A stretch of DNA of 64,000 nt from Acanthosoma haemorrhoidale (taxonomy: Eukaryota > Arthropoda > Insecta > Hemiptera > Acanthosomatidae): positions 36,779,754 through 36,843,753 of the forward strand of contig OV884011.1 of NCBI GenBank assembly GCA_930367205.1, in the 5' to 3' direction. The position numbers were made by a program, and so were the translations under genes. The notes beneath the pieces were generated by a model. It made no database searches, had not been told where the DNA came from, and worked only from the letters and a program-made list of their open reading frames with translations. Below are positions 1 to 11,506 of this stretch, one piece after another; within the stretch, counting starts at the first letter, position 1, and each line of letters opens with the position of its first letter.

Positions 1-439
1 AACTCTGATCTAAACAACCCTTTCATTCAAGATCAGCGATATTCTACCATCTAACTCTCGGTAATACATTGCGACATACATTGTTATTGTTTATGCAAGT
101 GAAGAAAGAAGTTTGACCAACTTGCATATAATTGCATTGCACTTATGCCAATAAATAAGTTTTACAATGTATTCTGTAAAAACGGTAGTCGTTAAATAAA
201 CTAAGGCTATCAATATTGGATTGTGCTCAATATAAACCATCACTAGTATAATGTTAATTAGAGTTTATGGAACAATGAACTGTCACATGCCCGAATTAAT
301 GAATGCATGGACGTCTATATATAGCAATTAGACTCATCAATTTAGTCCAAATCAACTCCAAAGTGTTGTGTATCATATTAGTCCTTCTTTTATATAATAT
401 TATATAATGCACTATGCCCAACTATGTAAGTTAGTACTG
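1..439. other. AT-rich DNA, nothing recognised
   Basis: No coding frame, terminal repeat or RNA gene was recognised here. The base composition matches the AT-rich background of the window. Confidence 0.5.
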
Positions 440-1445
440 CTACGTTCGGCGAAATGAGGGTTTTTATTAATTTATAATTTATTCGCGTATCGATACACTA
501 ATATATCTGATATACAAGCGTATCCGAATGAATATAATGTAAGGCAATATACAAAGGATGTATCTTTTCTAAGGATACATATATCCTTTTATATATTTAA
601 AATACTTACCCTCAAACAGCCTTTACGCTTCAGTTGAATAATTAGATTATTCAATTAAAAAAGGGATGCCATCAAACTATTCAACTAACTAACATATTTG
701 ATTCCTCTTTAAATACTGAGGGTAACATTAGGGTAAAGTCATACCAGAGTATACCTTCTTTCAAAATTACTCAATTAATTTATTATTGATCCCAATCGAA
801 ATCTAAACCAAAAGTAGTCAATTGCTTTAAGAAATTAACGTGATGATCAAAATGGAAGGAACTCAATTATTTAAAATAGAATTTGATATACAATATGTTT
901 TATTAAAATGGTTAACTAAACTGAAGTTAAATTTAGTATAAATAAAAATGATTACAGATTTGCTTGCTAACAATTGATTTCTTACTTAATACAACGATGG
1001 CTACAAGATATGGATGGGTCGATCAATCGCAAAAGTCTCAGCTTGCGTCTCAACCAGTCCTCAGTCAAGGCTTCGTTCTCTAGACGACTCGGAGCAAAAG
1101 GGCGAAGCTACCTTCAGGGTGGCTGCCAAAAAAGTGTCCTCATAAGACGGATTCTCTGCTTGAATCCGTACCTTATGCCACAGTACCTCCCCCTTCAGGA
1201 GTTGGGAAGTTTCTTTATGACCCCTTGTGTTGGTGGTCATATTTTTACACCAAGTTAAGATTAAGTTTGGCCGTGCCACAAAACAATGACCATGGGGCAC
1301 ACACGGAGTCCTTGCTGAGTCCCACATCTCTTCAAATCCTTCCTTTCACGACACAAACTTAACTTTAACAGATGCAACCTTTTACTCTTACTAAAAGGGG
1401 CATGCCGACTTCCTCCGTTTATGGCAGTCGGTACTTGCCTCACAT
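440..1445. repeat. Dispersed repeat family A, copy 1
   Basis: This is the first of three copies of a roughly 1-kb sequence; the others start near 9889 and 12045. Shared blocks in the same order are CTACGTTCGGCGA at the left end, a stretch around GATACACTAAT and CTGATATACA, AGTTGAATAATTAGA, a block around TTGATTCCTC, CGAAATCTAAACC, and AACGTGATGATCAAAATGG. A more GC-rich part follows at about 1000-1440. No long coding frame or clear terminal inverted repeat was seen, so the class is unknown. It may be a non-autonomous DNA transposon or an LTR-type unit. The right border is approximate. Confidence 0.6.
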
Positions 1446-2081
1446 TTACAATCTCTGTCTTTAACCTATTCTTATCCCTATATTATTTTCACCTTAAATG
1501 ACAAGGATCAAACATACAATACATTGTTTTTGTATATATTGTTGTTATGTAGACCCATTTATGATTCAATTTGTTAAATGCAGTTAAATAAGCTTATGTT
1601 ATTATTTTTTCTTACAGAGGCTCACGTTCAATGGCTTCTTTTTTTTTTTTATATATCTTGGAGATGATGTTCAGCCAGATCGGGATCAACAATATAAAAC
1701 ACAGTGTTCAGGCAACTAGGATAACTATTTAATAAATAAAACAGTAAGGAAGCGGGCTCCCTCAATACTTCGGCCTGCACTGCGCCAGTCCCTACTACAG
1801 AATGACCTAGATGAGCCCTTTCATTAGACAGTTTCAGGGTCTTCCTGACAATAATTGCGTCTCAGCGACTGTGGCTCTGTAAATTAACTGTAAGCCGTAT
1901 TGGTCCTTAATGTAAAAAAAACAGCGTATCACGAATGTATAGGCTTTTGTGTTTTACGTTGCTAGTTATCAAACGCAGTTCATAAATAATTCAGATTCAA
2001 GAAAAAGAATTCTATTTAATAGTTTGCATTATATAATTTGTTTAGATCAAAATGCTCTACAGTACAATGAACAACAATAAC
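1446..2081. other. AT-rich DNA, nothing recognised
   Basis: This spacer lies between family A copy 1 and a LINE fragment. A somewhat GC-richer patch at about 1745-1880 could be an old repeat but matches nothing else in the window. Confidence 0.4.
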
Positions 2082-2499
2082 ATTTTTTTTCCCTTCATAA
2101 ATTCTTATAAATAAATTTTTCCCCCCTTGTTTTTATAAATTATGTAAATCAGTGTACATTCTACGTAGATGAATCTATTTACAGTAGTTCCATTATATGG
2201 CCTGTAGCTTGGCTACACTTTGTACAATTTTTAATAATTATACATTGCGATTTGTGATTGTTATAAAAGTATAATGCACATTATACATTCATTGTCTAAG
2301 CATGTTTAAAAGTGATGGAACTTACCTTATGAATTATAGACTTAAAACTAACTTACATCTAACAACAAAATCATAACCTAATTTCCCCGACAGTCTGTTG
2401 CCATCGATGCGGGAAGGATGGTGGGGTTATAGTGTTAAATACTGGGTTTGTTAGGTGCTGCAACGAGTCCAAAAACTTGAAGTGTCTCAGCTGGATTAT
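2082..2499 (-). mobile_element. 5'-truncated Jockey-type LINE, 3' end (copy 1)
   Basis: Read on the - strand, this fragment carries the last codons of a LINE reverse transcriptase ORF (core DSLQHLTNPVFNT, then HRWQQTVGEIRL and a stop). A 3' untranslated tail and an A-rich end follow at about 2082-2090. The same tail occurs at 16540-16860 and 60959-61322, which defines one LINE family. A short direct repeat AATAAC flanks the fragment (2076-2081 and 2500-2505) and may be the target duplication. The fragment is 5'-truncated, as is usual for LINE copies made by target-primed reverse transcription. Confidence 0.75.
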
Positions 2500-2505
2500 A
2501 ATAAC

Positions 2506-4233
2506 TCATTTCACGGACATAATAATACAAACATATAACTTAAGGAAGTAATCAGATTATTTTGAAAATCAAGTCCTTATTAACCTATAAAGACAATAGT
2601 AGTTTTTCGATACCACAAATAAAGTAAACACTGGCAAGCTCACAATTTACAAATGTATCATACAAAGCACAACTCAAGCGACGCACCATTACACCAGATA
2701 CATTCCATTCCACGAAAAGGTACTAAACTCATTATAAACTTTCAAAATACAAAGTAAAACTTTTGCGATTACAACTGAGACTATGCCACAACTCCACTAA
2801 AGCTCGTTTACATTGTGTTTTCTAATAAACATGCTGTTTCAACCACACTGCAATGTGTACTTATTCAATGATCCTAACTAAGATAAGGTATTTGTTTTGA
2901 ATTGAATTAACCAATAAAATGGCTTGTCATATTCTTGGTTTTGTCTTTTCTTAACAGGTTGGCCTGATTGAAACAAGTCTAATCCTAAAAAAAGGTTCCA
3001 GAAAATCCAAGTACCTCTTCGTCTGCTTTTATATTTCTGTGACGGCATTGTCGATTCTAAATAAATTGGAAATTTCTTACGAACCAAGGCTCTTCGCTAG
3101 TGGCCGTTTTTGTGCTTGTAAACTTACGAATTCCGCCTTTCGCCCTTGAATGGTAGCAGAATTGAAATAAGTAAAGAAAGAAAAATGCTCAACTAATAAA
3201 AAAATAATTTAAACAAAAGACGAAAGATGGATAATCTATATATGATATGTTCGTTCATTTTAATCAGAATAGATCTATTAAAATCACAATCACACAGTTT
3301 CTTCATAATTTCATTTCCTTCTATTGATTCAGTTGTGACAAATAAAGTATTTAGTATCAAAGAGGAATTTTGGTCTGGGCCATCACTACATATCTCATTA
3401 CGATAATAAAATATTCAAATTGTACAATATAGTAAATAATGGCATTTTTGACACACTACAACCCATTTTTGAGTTATTTTTTCATAGATATATTTTTTGA
3501 GGTTTATTCCCTAATGTATCCTATTAAGGGAAGACAAATGTAAGAAACAATCAATATCATTCAAGGGATTCCAGAACCCAAAACCATAATTTTATCATAA
3601 GACAATTAAGCTTACCGCAAAAGAAGCTATCCATATTTTTTTCAATTATTTTACCATCAGTAAACTTTTTTTAAATTTCGTAATTAAGTTTTCATATTAA
3701 TTTTGACAAAAAAGACGGTTTCGTTTGGACAGTAATATTGTGGAATTGATTGGAAGGCTGTAAAAGCAGATGGTTGAGATCAGACGTAAATAGAAACAAA
3801 GAAGAAGATACAGGCTAGAAGAATCTTGAAAGATATCCAAGAAGATGCACAACAGAAACGTCCGGTTTACAAACTACTTCTTTGTTTTTTCAAATGAATG
3901 GTTTATTTAAGGCAGATAATCACATTCTTTTAATTACCTCGCTATTTATTTATCCTCATTACTTAGAGAGACTTGCACAAGAACAAGTCACCTAAATTGA
4001 GCAGTAATATTGATGGGCTTGTAGCGCCTGTACATCATGAATTAATACAAGCCCATCCTAGAGCGCAGTTGTTATAAAGTCGTCTATGAATTCGTTATTC
4101 AGGCCTAGGGGCAGCGGAGGCAATCAATTATCGTAAGTACTGTGGTGGCATTAACGGGTGTAATCGTTCATAACAACTGATATCGATTGTAGATGAGGCC
4201 TTGCGGTCTGTCGTAGCTCAGCTGTGTTCTGGT
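2506..4233. other. Intergenic DNA upstream of the odorant receptor
   Basis: AT-rich DNA without a recognisable gene. Small open frames here have no family resemblance. It should contain the promoter of the odorant receptor that starts at 4234, but no convincing TATA box or initiator could be picked. Confidence 0.4.
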
Positions 4234-5012
4234 ATGGAGCGGAACAGAATAGCACAGTCGGAACTCTTGCATGGGCTCAGTGTCAGCATCCTGCGGAAGT
4301 TCGGTTTCTGGAAGCCCATCAATGACTTCCGGTCCACAGCGGAGAGGAGCCTCCTCCTCCAACTGGTCGTCTGGTTACCAATCGCCACTTGCATCCCCTA
4401 CATCTCCTTTCAGATCTTGTGTCTCTTCTACATCAAGCTGAACGTGCAGATGGTTACCTTCGTATACCTGAACGTGGTGCCCGGCCTGCAGATTGCCACC
4501 AAGTTGTTCCTGGTCTGGTACAGGATGGGTGACATCGCTGTACTCTACGACCTTGTGAAAAGAGATTTCCTGCACTCCATCCCCGAAGAGCGGAGAGGAC
4601 GTGCTGCAGAGATCTACTCTACCATCTGCAAAAAGTGTAATTTGGCCGGCTATCTGGCATTCACCTTCAACTTGGGCGTGGTGTGCACATGGATCCTCAT
4701 GCCGGGCGTAGACTGCGGCAACGGCAGGCACAAGATCTTGGGAGGCTGGTATCCTTTCCCTTACGGAGAGACCCCCTACTTTGAGCTAATCTTCGTTTTC
4801 GAGATGATCGGCATGTTCTTGGCTGGGTCTGTCCGCTTCGTCTTCGAGTGGGTGCGGATCTTGCCCACTATTGCACTCTATGCACACTTTGAGGTCTTAG
4901 GTGACTATGTTGCGGGCCTCAAGATTGTCACTCCTGAGAACCTCCAGCTCAGCCAGAATGAACTCAACAGGCGGCAGGCAGCTTTTGTCTCCGACTACAG
5001 CAGGCTCCTCAG
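4234..5012 (+). CDS. Insect odorant receptor, exon 1 (7tm_6 family)
   Basis: This exon encodes the first 259 residues of an insect odorant receptor, the ligand-tuned subunit that forms odour-gated cation channels with Orco in olfactory neurons. The ATG at 4234 is chosen because MERNRIAQSELLHGL leads into the usual receptor N-terminus (ILRKFGFWKP), followed by hydrophobic segments at about residues 40-65, 75-95, 135-160 and 185-215. The family has an intracellular N-terminus and seven membrane segments. The exon ends at CTCAG|gtagca with two bases of an Arg codon, and exon 2 supplies the third. It is clearly GC-richer than its surroundings, as conserved coding DNA would be. The receptor subfamily cannot be named from sequence alone. 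Confidence 0.9.
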
Positions 5013-6591
5013 GTAGCAGTCCCAGATTTGTGCAATAGTAGATCAACGTATCGGTGGCCTCCCCATACTTAAATGTACATTATCGCGCAACTAATGGTTC
5101 CGATGATCTTATTAATTACTCCTTCTAAGTTTTATTGAATTATCAACAAATTATATAAACGTTCAAAATCTTTTTCTTTAACACGCCCCATTGATTGAGA
5201 CTGTGCATATACGTATCTCTCACCACGGGCACTTGTGTCCAACTTAAATATTTTAAAAAAATAGTCATCAATCCGAGTTTACGTTTTTTTTTTCTAATTA
5301 TAATTCACTAAACCCCAAACTCTTATACTCTTAATCAGCAAGTCAAGATCATTAATTAAATGCCCTACACACCTGGGCTTCAAGTGGAACTTAATATGTC
5401 AAAGAGGGGCTCAAAAACGCCAGGACAAAGAGACAGACAATCAGGCGAGAACATAAAGGATTCTGGGTTAGAAAAAAATCAACGAGACCATAAGAAAATC
5501 ATTTAGAGGATCAATTTGATTTTGATCTTATCGTTCAGTTTACTTGCTAAGATTTTTATTGTTGGCTTCCTCTGCTTGGTTAAGCATCTTTTCTTCTAAA
5601 TAAAAAATAAGGTAAAAAAAAACCCTCGATAAGTTACAAAAGACAAAATTTAATTAAAAATCAGGAGTCTAAAAAGGACATTAAGAATATATTTTTTTCT
5701 TTGTGGGTTTACTCGAAAATAGAAAATGTTTGCACTAGTTGATCTAATAGTCCGCAGCTTCGGCAATTTTATTATTTACGAGATTATACATTTTTTTATT
5801 GATAATTTTTTTATATCGATCCTAAACTAAAAAGAAGTAAAGTGTACTAGGCTTATTAAATGACTTATTATTGTCTATTAAAACTAGTATAACTTTTTTT
5901 AGAGTGGCTATATCGTCTTGCTTTTGTTTCCGTTAGATCCAGGGCCAAAAAACTTGTTAGTGTTGTAGGTAGTACCAAAAATAATTTTTAACTAAATTTC
6001 AAAAAGCTCCGTTCCACCATTATGGACTTGCATCCTTCATTCTCGCGTCAAATGAAGAATTTAGTTTCATTAACGGGCCAATCTTATTTTTTTTGGTCGG
6101 GCTTTTGGTATTGTTTTACCGGTGGTATAACGGTAAAAATTAAATGAAACCTAATAAAACACTATCCCGTTCCAAGTAACTAACCCAACTATCTCTGACT
6201 TCTTATAAAATATTGAAATCTTTATGGTTGAAACACATCGAAGACGCTTACAAGTTAATATATAACCAATAAACAAGTCTAAAAACTATTTAAAATACGA
6301 AAATAAAATTCTATTTATTGATCTTTAAATCAACTAGTGTGATTTATTTATTTTTCTTTGTGTTTTATCACATTGTAAGGTTAACCATCTAAGGTTTGTT
6401 TTTTATTTGATCCTATGTTTCAATTAATAGACCATGGAATTTTAGTTGAATATTATACAATTTATATTTATAATTTGTATTTACATGGGTTATTTTTATT
6501 GTAGTGAATGAATAATAAAGATATCTTTATTATTATTATTATAAACCACTTTTTGCTATTAAAAGTATAAATACTGTTCGAATATTCCCAG
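5013..6591. other. Intron 1 of the odorant receptor
   Basis: AT-rich intron of 1.6 kb from gtagca to ttcccag. No inserted element or other gene was recognised in it. Confidence 0.75.
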
Positions 6592-6691
6592 GTATGGAGA
6601 GGGGTTGAAGGATTTCTGCAACTTCTTGAACACCTTCATCCTCAGCACTGGAACCATCGTCCTCATAATTGGCAGCCTATTCTTTATCTTC
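6592..6691 (+). CDS. Odorant receptor, exon 2
   Basis: Follows the acceptor at 6590-6591. Its first base completes the split Arg codon of exon 1, then it reads YGEGLKDFCNFLNTFIL and a hydrophobic stretch GTIVLIIGSLFFIF. This is the fifth membrane region of the 7tm_6 fold. It ends in phase 0 at TTC|gtgagt. The frame joins exon 1 with no base gained or lost, which supports an intact gene here. Confidence 0.88.
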
Positions 6692-6781
6692 GTGAGTCCT
6701 CCCTAGTCGTTACCAAATCGTATTTTTGTTTTTGTAAGCAAAAAATAAACGACGGATCAACACATTTGTTTTTAATTACAG

Positions 6782-6886
6782 GGAGAGAGAGACCTTTCTT
6801 TCGCTGTGAATTTGCTCTTCTTCCTGATATACCAGGTCATCGAGATCGCTCTCATCTGCTTCTCATCTTCCTACATCGAAGAAGCG
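6782..6886 (+). CDS. Odorant receptor, exon 3
   Basis: This 35-codon exon lies between ttacag and gtaagt, phase 0 on both sides. It reads GERDLSFAVNLLFFLIYQ, then VIEIALICFSSSYIEEA, which is the sixth membrane segment and the beginning of the following loop. A 90-bp intron separates it from exon 2. The next intron is 7.3 kb long because transposons occupy it. Confidence 0.88.
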
Positions 6887-7476
6887 GTAAGTAATGTCGC
6901 CGCCGTAGGCTAGCTTTTATATACATCAGTGATTGTAATCTCCTGGTAGAACCCTGCCAAGACATTTTTTGTTTGGTCACTTTTAACACACATTCTTCAG
7001 TTTCGCTTGTAAATCGTAATTGTAACAGTAGAAAATTTTAAAGAAAAAAAAATTCAAGTCAAGTGTAATGCATCACACAATATTAAAATTCGTCTAATAA
7101 CTTTTGTCGACCCAAGAAAATCCCAACACTTATTACTCATTGCTAATCAGCACGTTGAGATCTTAAACATCGCATTTAGCTGAATCTGCTGGGGTAATAT
7201 TTTTTAATATTTTAATTGATTGAAAGAGTAATTCATTAATTTATAACTATTCATTTATTGATTGCATCTTTAGCATTGTTGGGGCATTAAAGAGAACTAC
7301 GCACAATATTCGGTCTTTAAATAAAAACACTAATAGAGCTAAAGTTGTAAATATGTCATTAAAGGTCGTTTTATAGTTGTAAATTATAGTTTTAAAAAAA
7401 ACATAACACAGATTACATATTGGTGAACATTGACAATAGAAAAACATTAGAACAACAAAATACTCAAATTTATATA
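6887..7476. other. Start of odorant receptor intron 3
   Basis: AT-rich intron sequence before the first mariner insertion. Nothing else was recognised. Confidence 0.6.
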
Positions 7477-7689
7477 GGGTCTTTCATTAAGCGCTTCCTA
7501 TCTTTAAATTTAAATAAAACAAAGTGTGTGAGATGTCATCGAAATTTTTTGTTCGTTTGAAAGGCCTACCAATGTCATGTATAACACCGTGTGAATGTCC
7601 ACCACGGCTTCGCTGGGTCGCGTACATCAGAAATGTCCAATTTTCCATGACTCTGGCGCATAAATCAGGCTGAATTTGACCGATGGCAT

Positions 7690-8790
7690 TTATACGTTGG
7701 TTACGTTGGCTTTGAGGACCGCTGTGATTTGTAGCTTATTCGCATAGACCTGCGACTTAAGAAAACCCCACAAGAAAAAGTCTGATGGGGTCAAATCGCA
7801 CGATCTCGGTGGCCAGTTCACATCACCTCCACGTGAGATGACCAGGCCCTCCAATCGCTCATGCAGAATGTCCAATGTGACATGAGCCAGTGGCATGTAG
7901 CGCCGTCCTGTTGAAACCACATGTCGTTGGTTTCCATATCATCCAATTCAGGCCAAACGAAGTTGGTAATCATCGACCTATAGCGCTCGCCGTCGTTCTG
8001 GCCAACCTCACCATGGACGGATATAGCGTTCAACAATACGTGCAAATGATAAAATTGTTTTATCAATATGGGTTCTCTGTTCGGGCAACGTTCCGCGCAC
8101 TTCGCCCACTTTACGGCCGCCATAACCGACCTACCGAGAGGACTAGTCGCAGTGTGGTGGATAAATTTGACCACGTCGTCAAAGAAAATGGACCGATGAT
8201 GCCGCCAGCCCAAAATCCACACCAAAAAGTGACTTTTTCGGGATGCATTGGACGCTCTTGGATCTCATGTGGATTGGTATCGTCCCAAATTCGACAATTT
8301 TGTTTGTTGACGTACCCATTCATCCAGAAATGGGCCTCATCGCTGTAGATGATTTTTCGATGAAAATTCGGGTCAGTTTCCAACTGCTCCAGGGCCCATT
8401 CAGCGAACATACGTCTATGGTCGTTTACCTTCAGCTCCTGGGTTAGTTAAATTTTGTATGGGTGCAGGCCCAAGTCACGACGCAAAATTCGCCAAGTTGT
8501 GGTCTGCGAAAGGCCGAGTTCCTGTGAGGTTCGCGAAATTGACTGCCTCGGATTCTCCTGCACACTCTCACGGACAGCGGCGATGTTTTCGGCAGATCAT
8601 GCGTTTCGTCGACGTACGGGTGTTGGTTGATTGTTTACTGAGCCAGTGACTCAAATTTATCCACCATACTGCGAATAGCCCTCTCGGTAGGACGGTTATG
8701 GCGACCACGGAACGTTGCCCGAACAGAACACCCATATTTATAAAACTATTTTATCATTTGCACGTGAACCCAATATCCGTCTATGGCGAT
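7690..8790 (-). pseudogene. Mariner-type transposase pseudogene (element 1)
   Basis: Cut-and-paste transposase remnant of element 1. On the - strand the frame runs from about 8783, where ATG has become ATA. An N-terminal DNA-binding part with frame damage comes first. The catalytic domain then shows SDEAHF, QQDGATCH and SCDLTPSDFFLW, which carry the aspartates of the D,D,D/E triad. The catalytic part is split at about 8172 and 8014 by an inverted piece that breaks the frame. The last block (7690-7920) is in a further frame. It cannot make a full protein. It is a paralogue of the transposase at 10697-11426, which shares QQDGATCH and WPPRSC. Confidence 0.8.
8014..8172 (+). other. Inverted copy of the transposase N-terminal coding part inside element 1
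   Basis: Read on the + strand, this block begins ATGGACGGATAT and encodes MDGYSVQQYVQMIKLFYQYG followed by a helix-turn-helix-like stretch. It is the same part of the gene as the one at about 8640-8790, but in the opposite orientation and clearly diverged. The two form an inverted pair with about 470 bases between them. The sense transposase frame is interrupted exactly here, so this is a secondary rearrangement. Confidence 0.8.
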
Positions 8791-8896
8791 TTGACAAAAC
8801 AGACTGAATAAATGACAGCCAATTCGACAGATGCAGCTTCAACAATAAGGCCGCTATCAACTGTCAAAGTTCAGAAGTCCCTATTGGAAGACGCTA

Positions 8897-9888
8897 TCGA
8901 AACATATTATAATATAAATTGAATAATTATAATAATAACACAGTTGGTGGTAGTTTTTAATTTATTCCCAATATTGAAAAGTATCGTCCTGTAAAAGTTT
9001 ATGTCTCTTGCTCGAAGAGAGGACTCATAAAGGCAACCACAGACAGCCACACGGGACACGACACACATATTTAGTTATGATTTATGATTTTCAAACAACC
9101 AGCGGAACCCTAAACAATAAACATTTATAAAGGATGATAATTGTTATAAATATATGGCAATAAAATGTGTTTTTTTTACAAGCAAAACTGTAGAAAACCT
9201 GTTAATCCTAAACACATTATAGCTATTGGTCCCTACTATATAAATAAAAAACTAGAAAGTAATCTTGGATTGTCGGTCAGAGAACTTAATTAATGAGCAA
9301 ATTAATTTTATTATTTTTCGAACATATATAATCGAAATAAAGGGTGTAGAATATGAAGGTGAAAATCACTTTATAAGAAATGTGAATAGCCAAAATATTG
9401 ACGGTATAAATCCTATTGAAATCTAATCTGCCCTTTAAATAAAATATCCTGTCAAGATATCACAGGCATATTCCACACAGACTTTATTAGGTTTGGTTAA
9501 AATCCAATCTAGCTAAAATCCATAATTTAATGTGAAAAATTCAGGTCCGTTCTGCCAATAAATTTTAATTTTTCTGATCCCAGATCAGAACCTATCTGAG
9601 ACTTAAGTCTACTGCTACTACTGCCGAACTGCTACGTTCGGTTGGGTCTAAGGTATTTTTGATTTTCATATGAAAATGCCAATATTGTATAATATATATA
9701 CTGATAATTATATATATATATACAATATGGTTTTATCTGTCTGGATAATGTTTTTCCTGCGATTGAAGACTCAATTGTGTTTCTCTGTCACCTCTCCCCA
9801 CGACATTCAGATGTCTGCCCTCCTGATAGTAAAATTAAGAAAAACGATGACTCAAGGCGTGGTCTTAACATACATCCATATACATACG
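8897..9888. other. Odorant receptor intron 3, AT-rich
   Basis: Mostly unrecognised AT-rich intron. An AT hairpin at about 9677-9729 pairs CCAATATTGTATAATATATA with a near complement around TACAATATGG. The string CTGCTACGTTCGG at about 9629 also marks the left end of family A copy 1, so a broken extra family A end may lie here. Confidence 0.4.
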
Positions 9889-10445
9889 TTCGGTGAATAA
9901 GAGATTTTCATTAAAAAATGGACGGATTGATTTGCGTATTGATCTGATATCTTTACTAAGGATACGTATATCCGTTTATCTATTAAGCTGAAAACCACGA
10001 ACACCACGCTGTTACGCTCTAGTTGAATAATTAGAATATTTAAATTTTAGGGATCGCGTCTAACTATTCAAGTACTGACAGATCTGATTCCTTCATAAAA
10101 ATCATGAGCGTATTAGCGTAAAGTTGTACAAAATTATACCTTACTCAAATATTCAATTCATTTACTGTTGGTCCCGATTGAATCTAAACCCAAAGTAATT
10201 TACCTTAACGTGCTGATCAAAACGGAAGGGATTCATTTATATAAAATTTGTAAACTATACTTTATTACTAATGTTTTAAAAAAGGTTTTAACGACATAAT
10301 AATTAACTTTGATTGACTTTAAATGATAGGAAGATTAAAGAGATTATCCTAGCTTAACAATAAAACTCATCTCTTACTGAAATACATCGATGACTTCAAG
10401 CTCAAAATGTGAGTCCAAGACAAAACCTCACCGTTTCAGAGGTCT

Positions 10446-10560
10446 GCCCAATACCAGTCCTCAGCACAGCAAGCAGCAGACCCGCACCGGACATTTGCCC
10501 AATACCAGTCCTCAGCACAGCAAGCAGCAGACCCGCACCGGACATTTGCCCAATACCAAG
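10446..10560. repeat. 51-bp tandem repeat, two full units
   Basis: The unit runs from CCCAATACCAGTCCTCAGCA to CGCACCGGACATTTG. It occurs twice in a row, identical by eye, followed by the start of a third unit (CCCAATACCAAGTCCTCAG). The period is 51, a multiple of three, so the open frame across it repeats NTSPQHSKQQTRTGHLP, but there is no sign that it is a gene. It lies inside family A copy 2 and is absent from copies 1 and 3. Confidence 0.85.
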
Positions 10561-10615
10561 TCCTCAGGTCTGCTGGTAAGGAAGTACTCTCTCTACTGTC
10601 TCGTCCACAAATATA

Positions 10616-11506
10616 GGGTGTCCCATAATTAACTCAAGGTTTGATTTAAAGAGAAAACACAGTTTTTAGTATTTTTGTTGTTATTTTTTTATTGAATTAT
10701 AAAGTAAATAGAATAAGGTTATTTGTGGAATAACACATCGGGCAAATGTGTGCCACGACTTTGCTGGCACATACGCACTCTTTTGTCGAAATTTTCCATG
10801 ACCATAAATGTGGTTGAATTTCGTTGATGCAGCGTTGAATTTCCTCTTTTAATGCACGGGTGGATGTGGGCTTGTTGGCATACACCTTCGACTTCAAATA
10901 ACCGCATAAAAAGAAATCTAAAGGTGTTAAACCACATGATCTAGGGGGCCAATTCTGATCACCGAAACGAGAGAGTACACGACCTGGAAATGTCTCATGC
11001 AGTATTTGAATTGTTTCATGGGCTGTATGGCATGTGGCACCATCTTGTTGAAAGCACATATTGGCCACATCAATATCATCCAATTTCGGCAAAAAGAACT
11101 GTGTTATCATGTCGCGATATCGAGCACCAGTTGCAGTCACTGCTTGACCAGCCTCATTTGACACGAACTGCTTCGATATTTGAACGGCTTGTTTTTGGAC
11201 GACCAGTGTGTTTAGTGTCTCCAACTGATCCAGTCTCCCTAATTTTTTCAATTAATCTCTTCACAGTTGATGAAGTCAAAACACTTTTCCGAAAATATTT
11301 TGTATGAGATTTTCGAACTGCGGCCCCCAAACTTTCATTATTTTTGAGATAATGTTTAACAATAAAGACACGTTGTTCTATCGTGTAACGCTCCTTTTTT
11401 ACTAACCCTAAACTGTCAGCTGTCAAATTGTTTTTTTTTAGGGTTGCCAGTACTTAACTGCACAAATGGCAGCAAATTCAAATCTTGTATTAATTCTGGG
11501 ACACCC
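10616..11506 (-). mobile_element. Tc1/mariner-superfamily element 2, internal deletion derivative
   Basis: The terminal inverted repeats are clear: GGGTGTCCCATAATTAA at the left and GGGTGTCCCAGAATTAA on the other strand at the right. The element is about 0.89 kb. It is flanked by TA at the left (10614-10615), while the right flank has TT before TATA, so the right target copy is damaged or offset. The - strand carries an N-terminal DNA-binding part directly followed by the end of the catalytic domain. The segment with the first catalytic aspartate is missing. This is a typical non-autonomous derivative. Confidence 0.88.
10697..11426 (-). pseudogene. Mariner-type transposase pseudogene, internally deleted
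   Basis: The 5' part (11154-11426, - strand) begins MTADSLGLVKKERYTIEQRV and holds the helix-turn-helix region with HTGRPKTSRS, a common hinge before the catalytic domain. A frame change near 11250 leads into the second part (10697-11251). That part lacks the first catalytic block but keeps MCFQQDGATCHTAHETI and WPPRSCGLTPLDFFLCG. The usual CDL before the last catalytic Asp reads CGL here. Joining the two parts would still leave a protein without its first Asp, so it is inactive. It is related to, but diverged from, the transposase of element 1. Confidence 0.85.

Larger units (their letters stand above)
7477..8894 (-). mobile_element. Tc1/mariner-superfamily element 1, broken, with an inverted internal piece
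   Basis: A DNA transposon of about 1.42 kb lies inside the receptor intron. It is flanked by TA on both sides (7475-7476 and 8895-8896). Its imperfect terminal inverted repeats begin GGGTCTTTCATTAAG at the left and, on the other strand, GCGTCTTCCAATAGG at the right; 16 of the first 24 positions match. The - strand carries a DDE/D transposase in pieces: a decayed N-terminal helix-turn-helix part (about 8640-8790), a block with IIYSDEAHFW at about 8350, MWFQQDGATCH near 7910, and WPPRSCDLTPSDFFLWG near 7790. The start codon is altered to ATA. A 160-bp inverted copy of the N-terminal coding part sits at about 8014-8172. The element is inactive. Confidence 0.85.

Noticed and set aside
974..1443. 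Overlapping open frames on both strands at the right part of family A copy 1
   Set aside because: They overlap on opposite strands, show no family motif and are not conserved as frames in copy 3.
2878..3087. 69-codon frame on the - strand
   Set aside because: No resemblance, no splice context; AT-rich chance frame.
4168..4731. Frames antisense to the odorant receptor exon 1
   Set aside because: Shadows of the GC-rich receptor exon.
7890..8649. + strand frames across mariner element 1
   Set aside because: Mostly antisense to the transposase; only 8014-8172 is a real inverted coding piece and it is listed as such.
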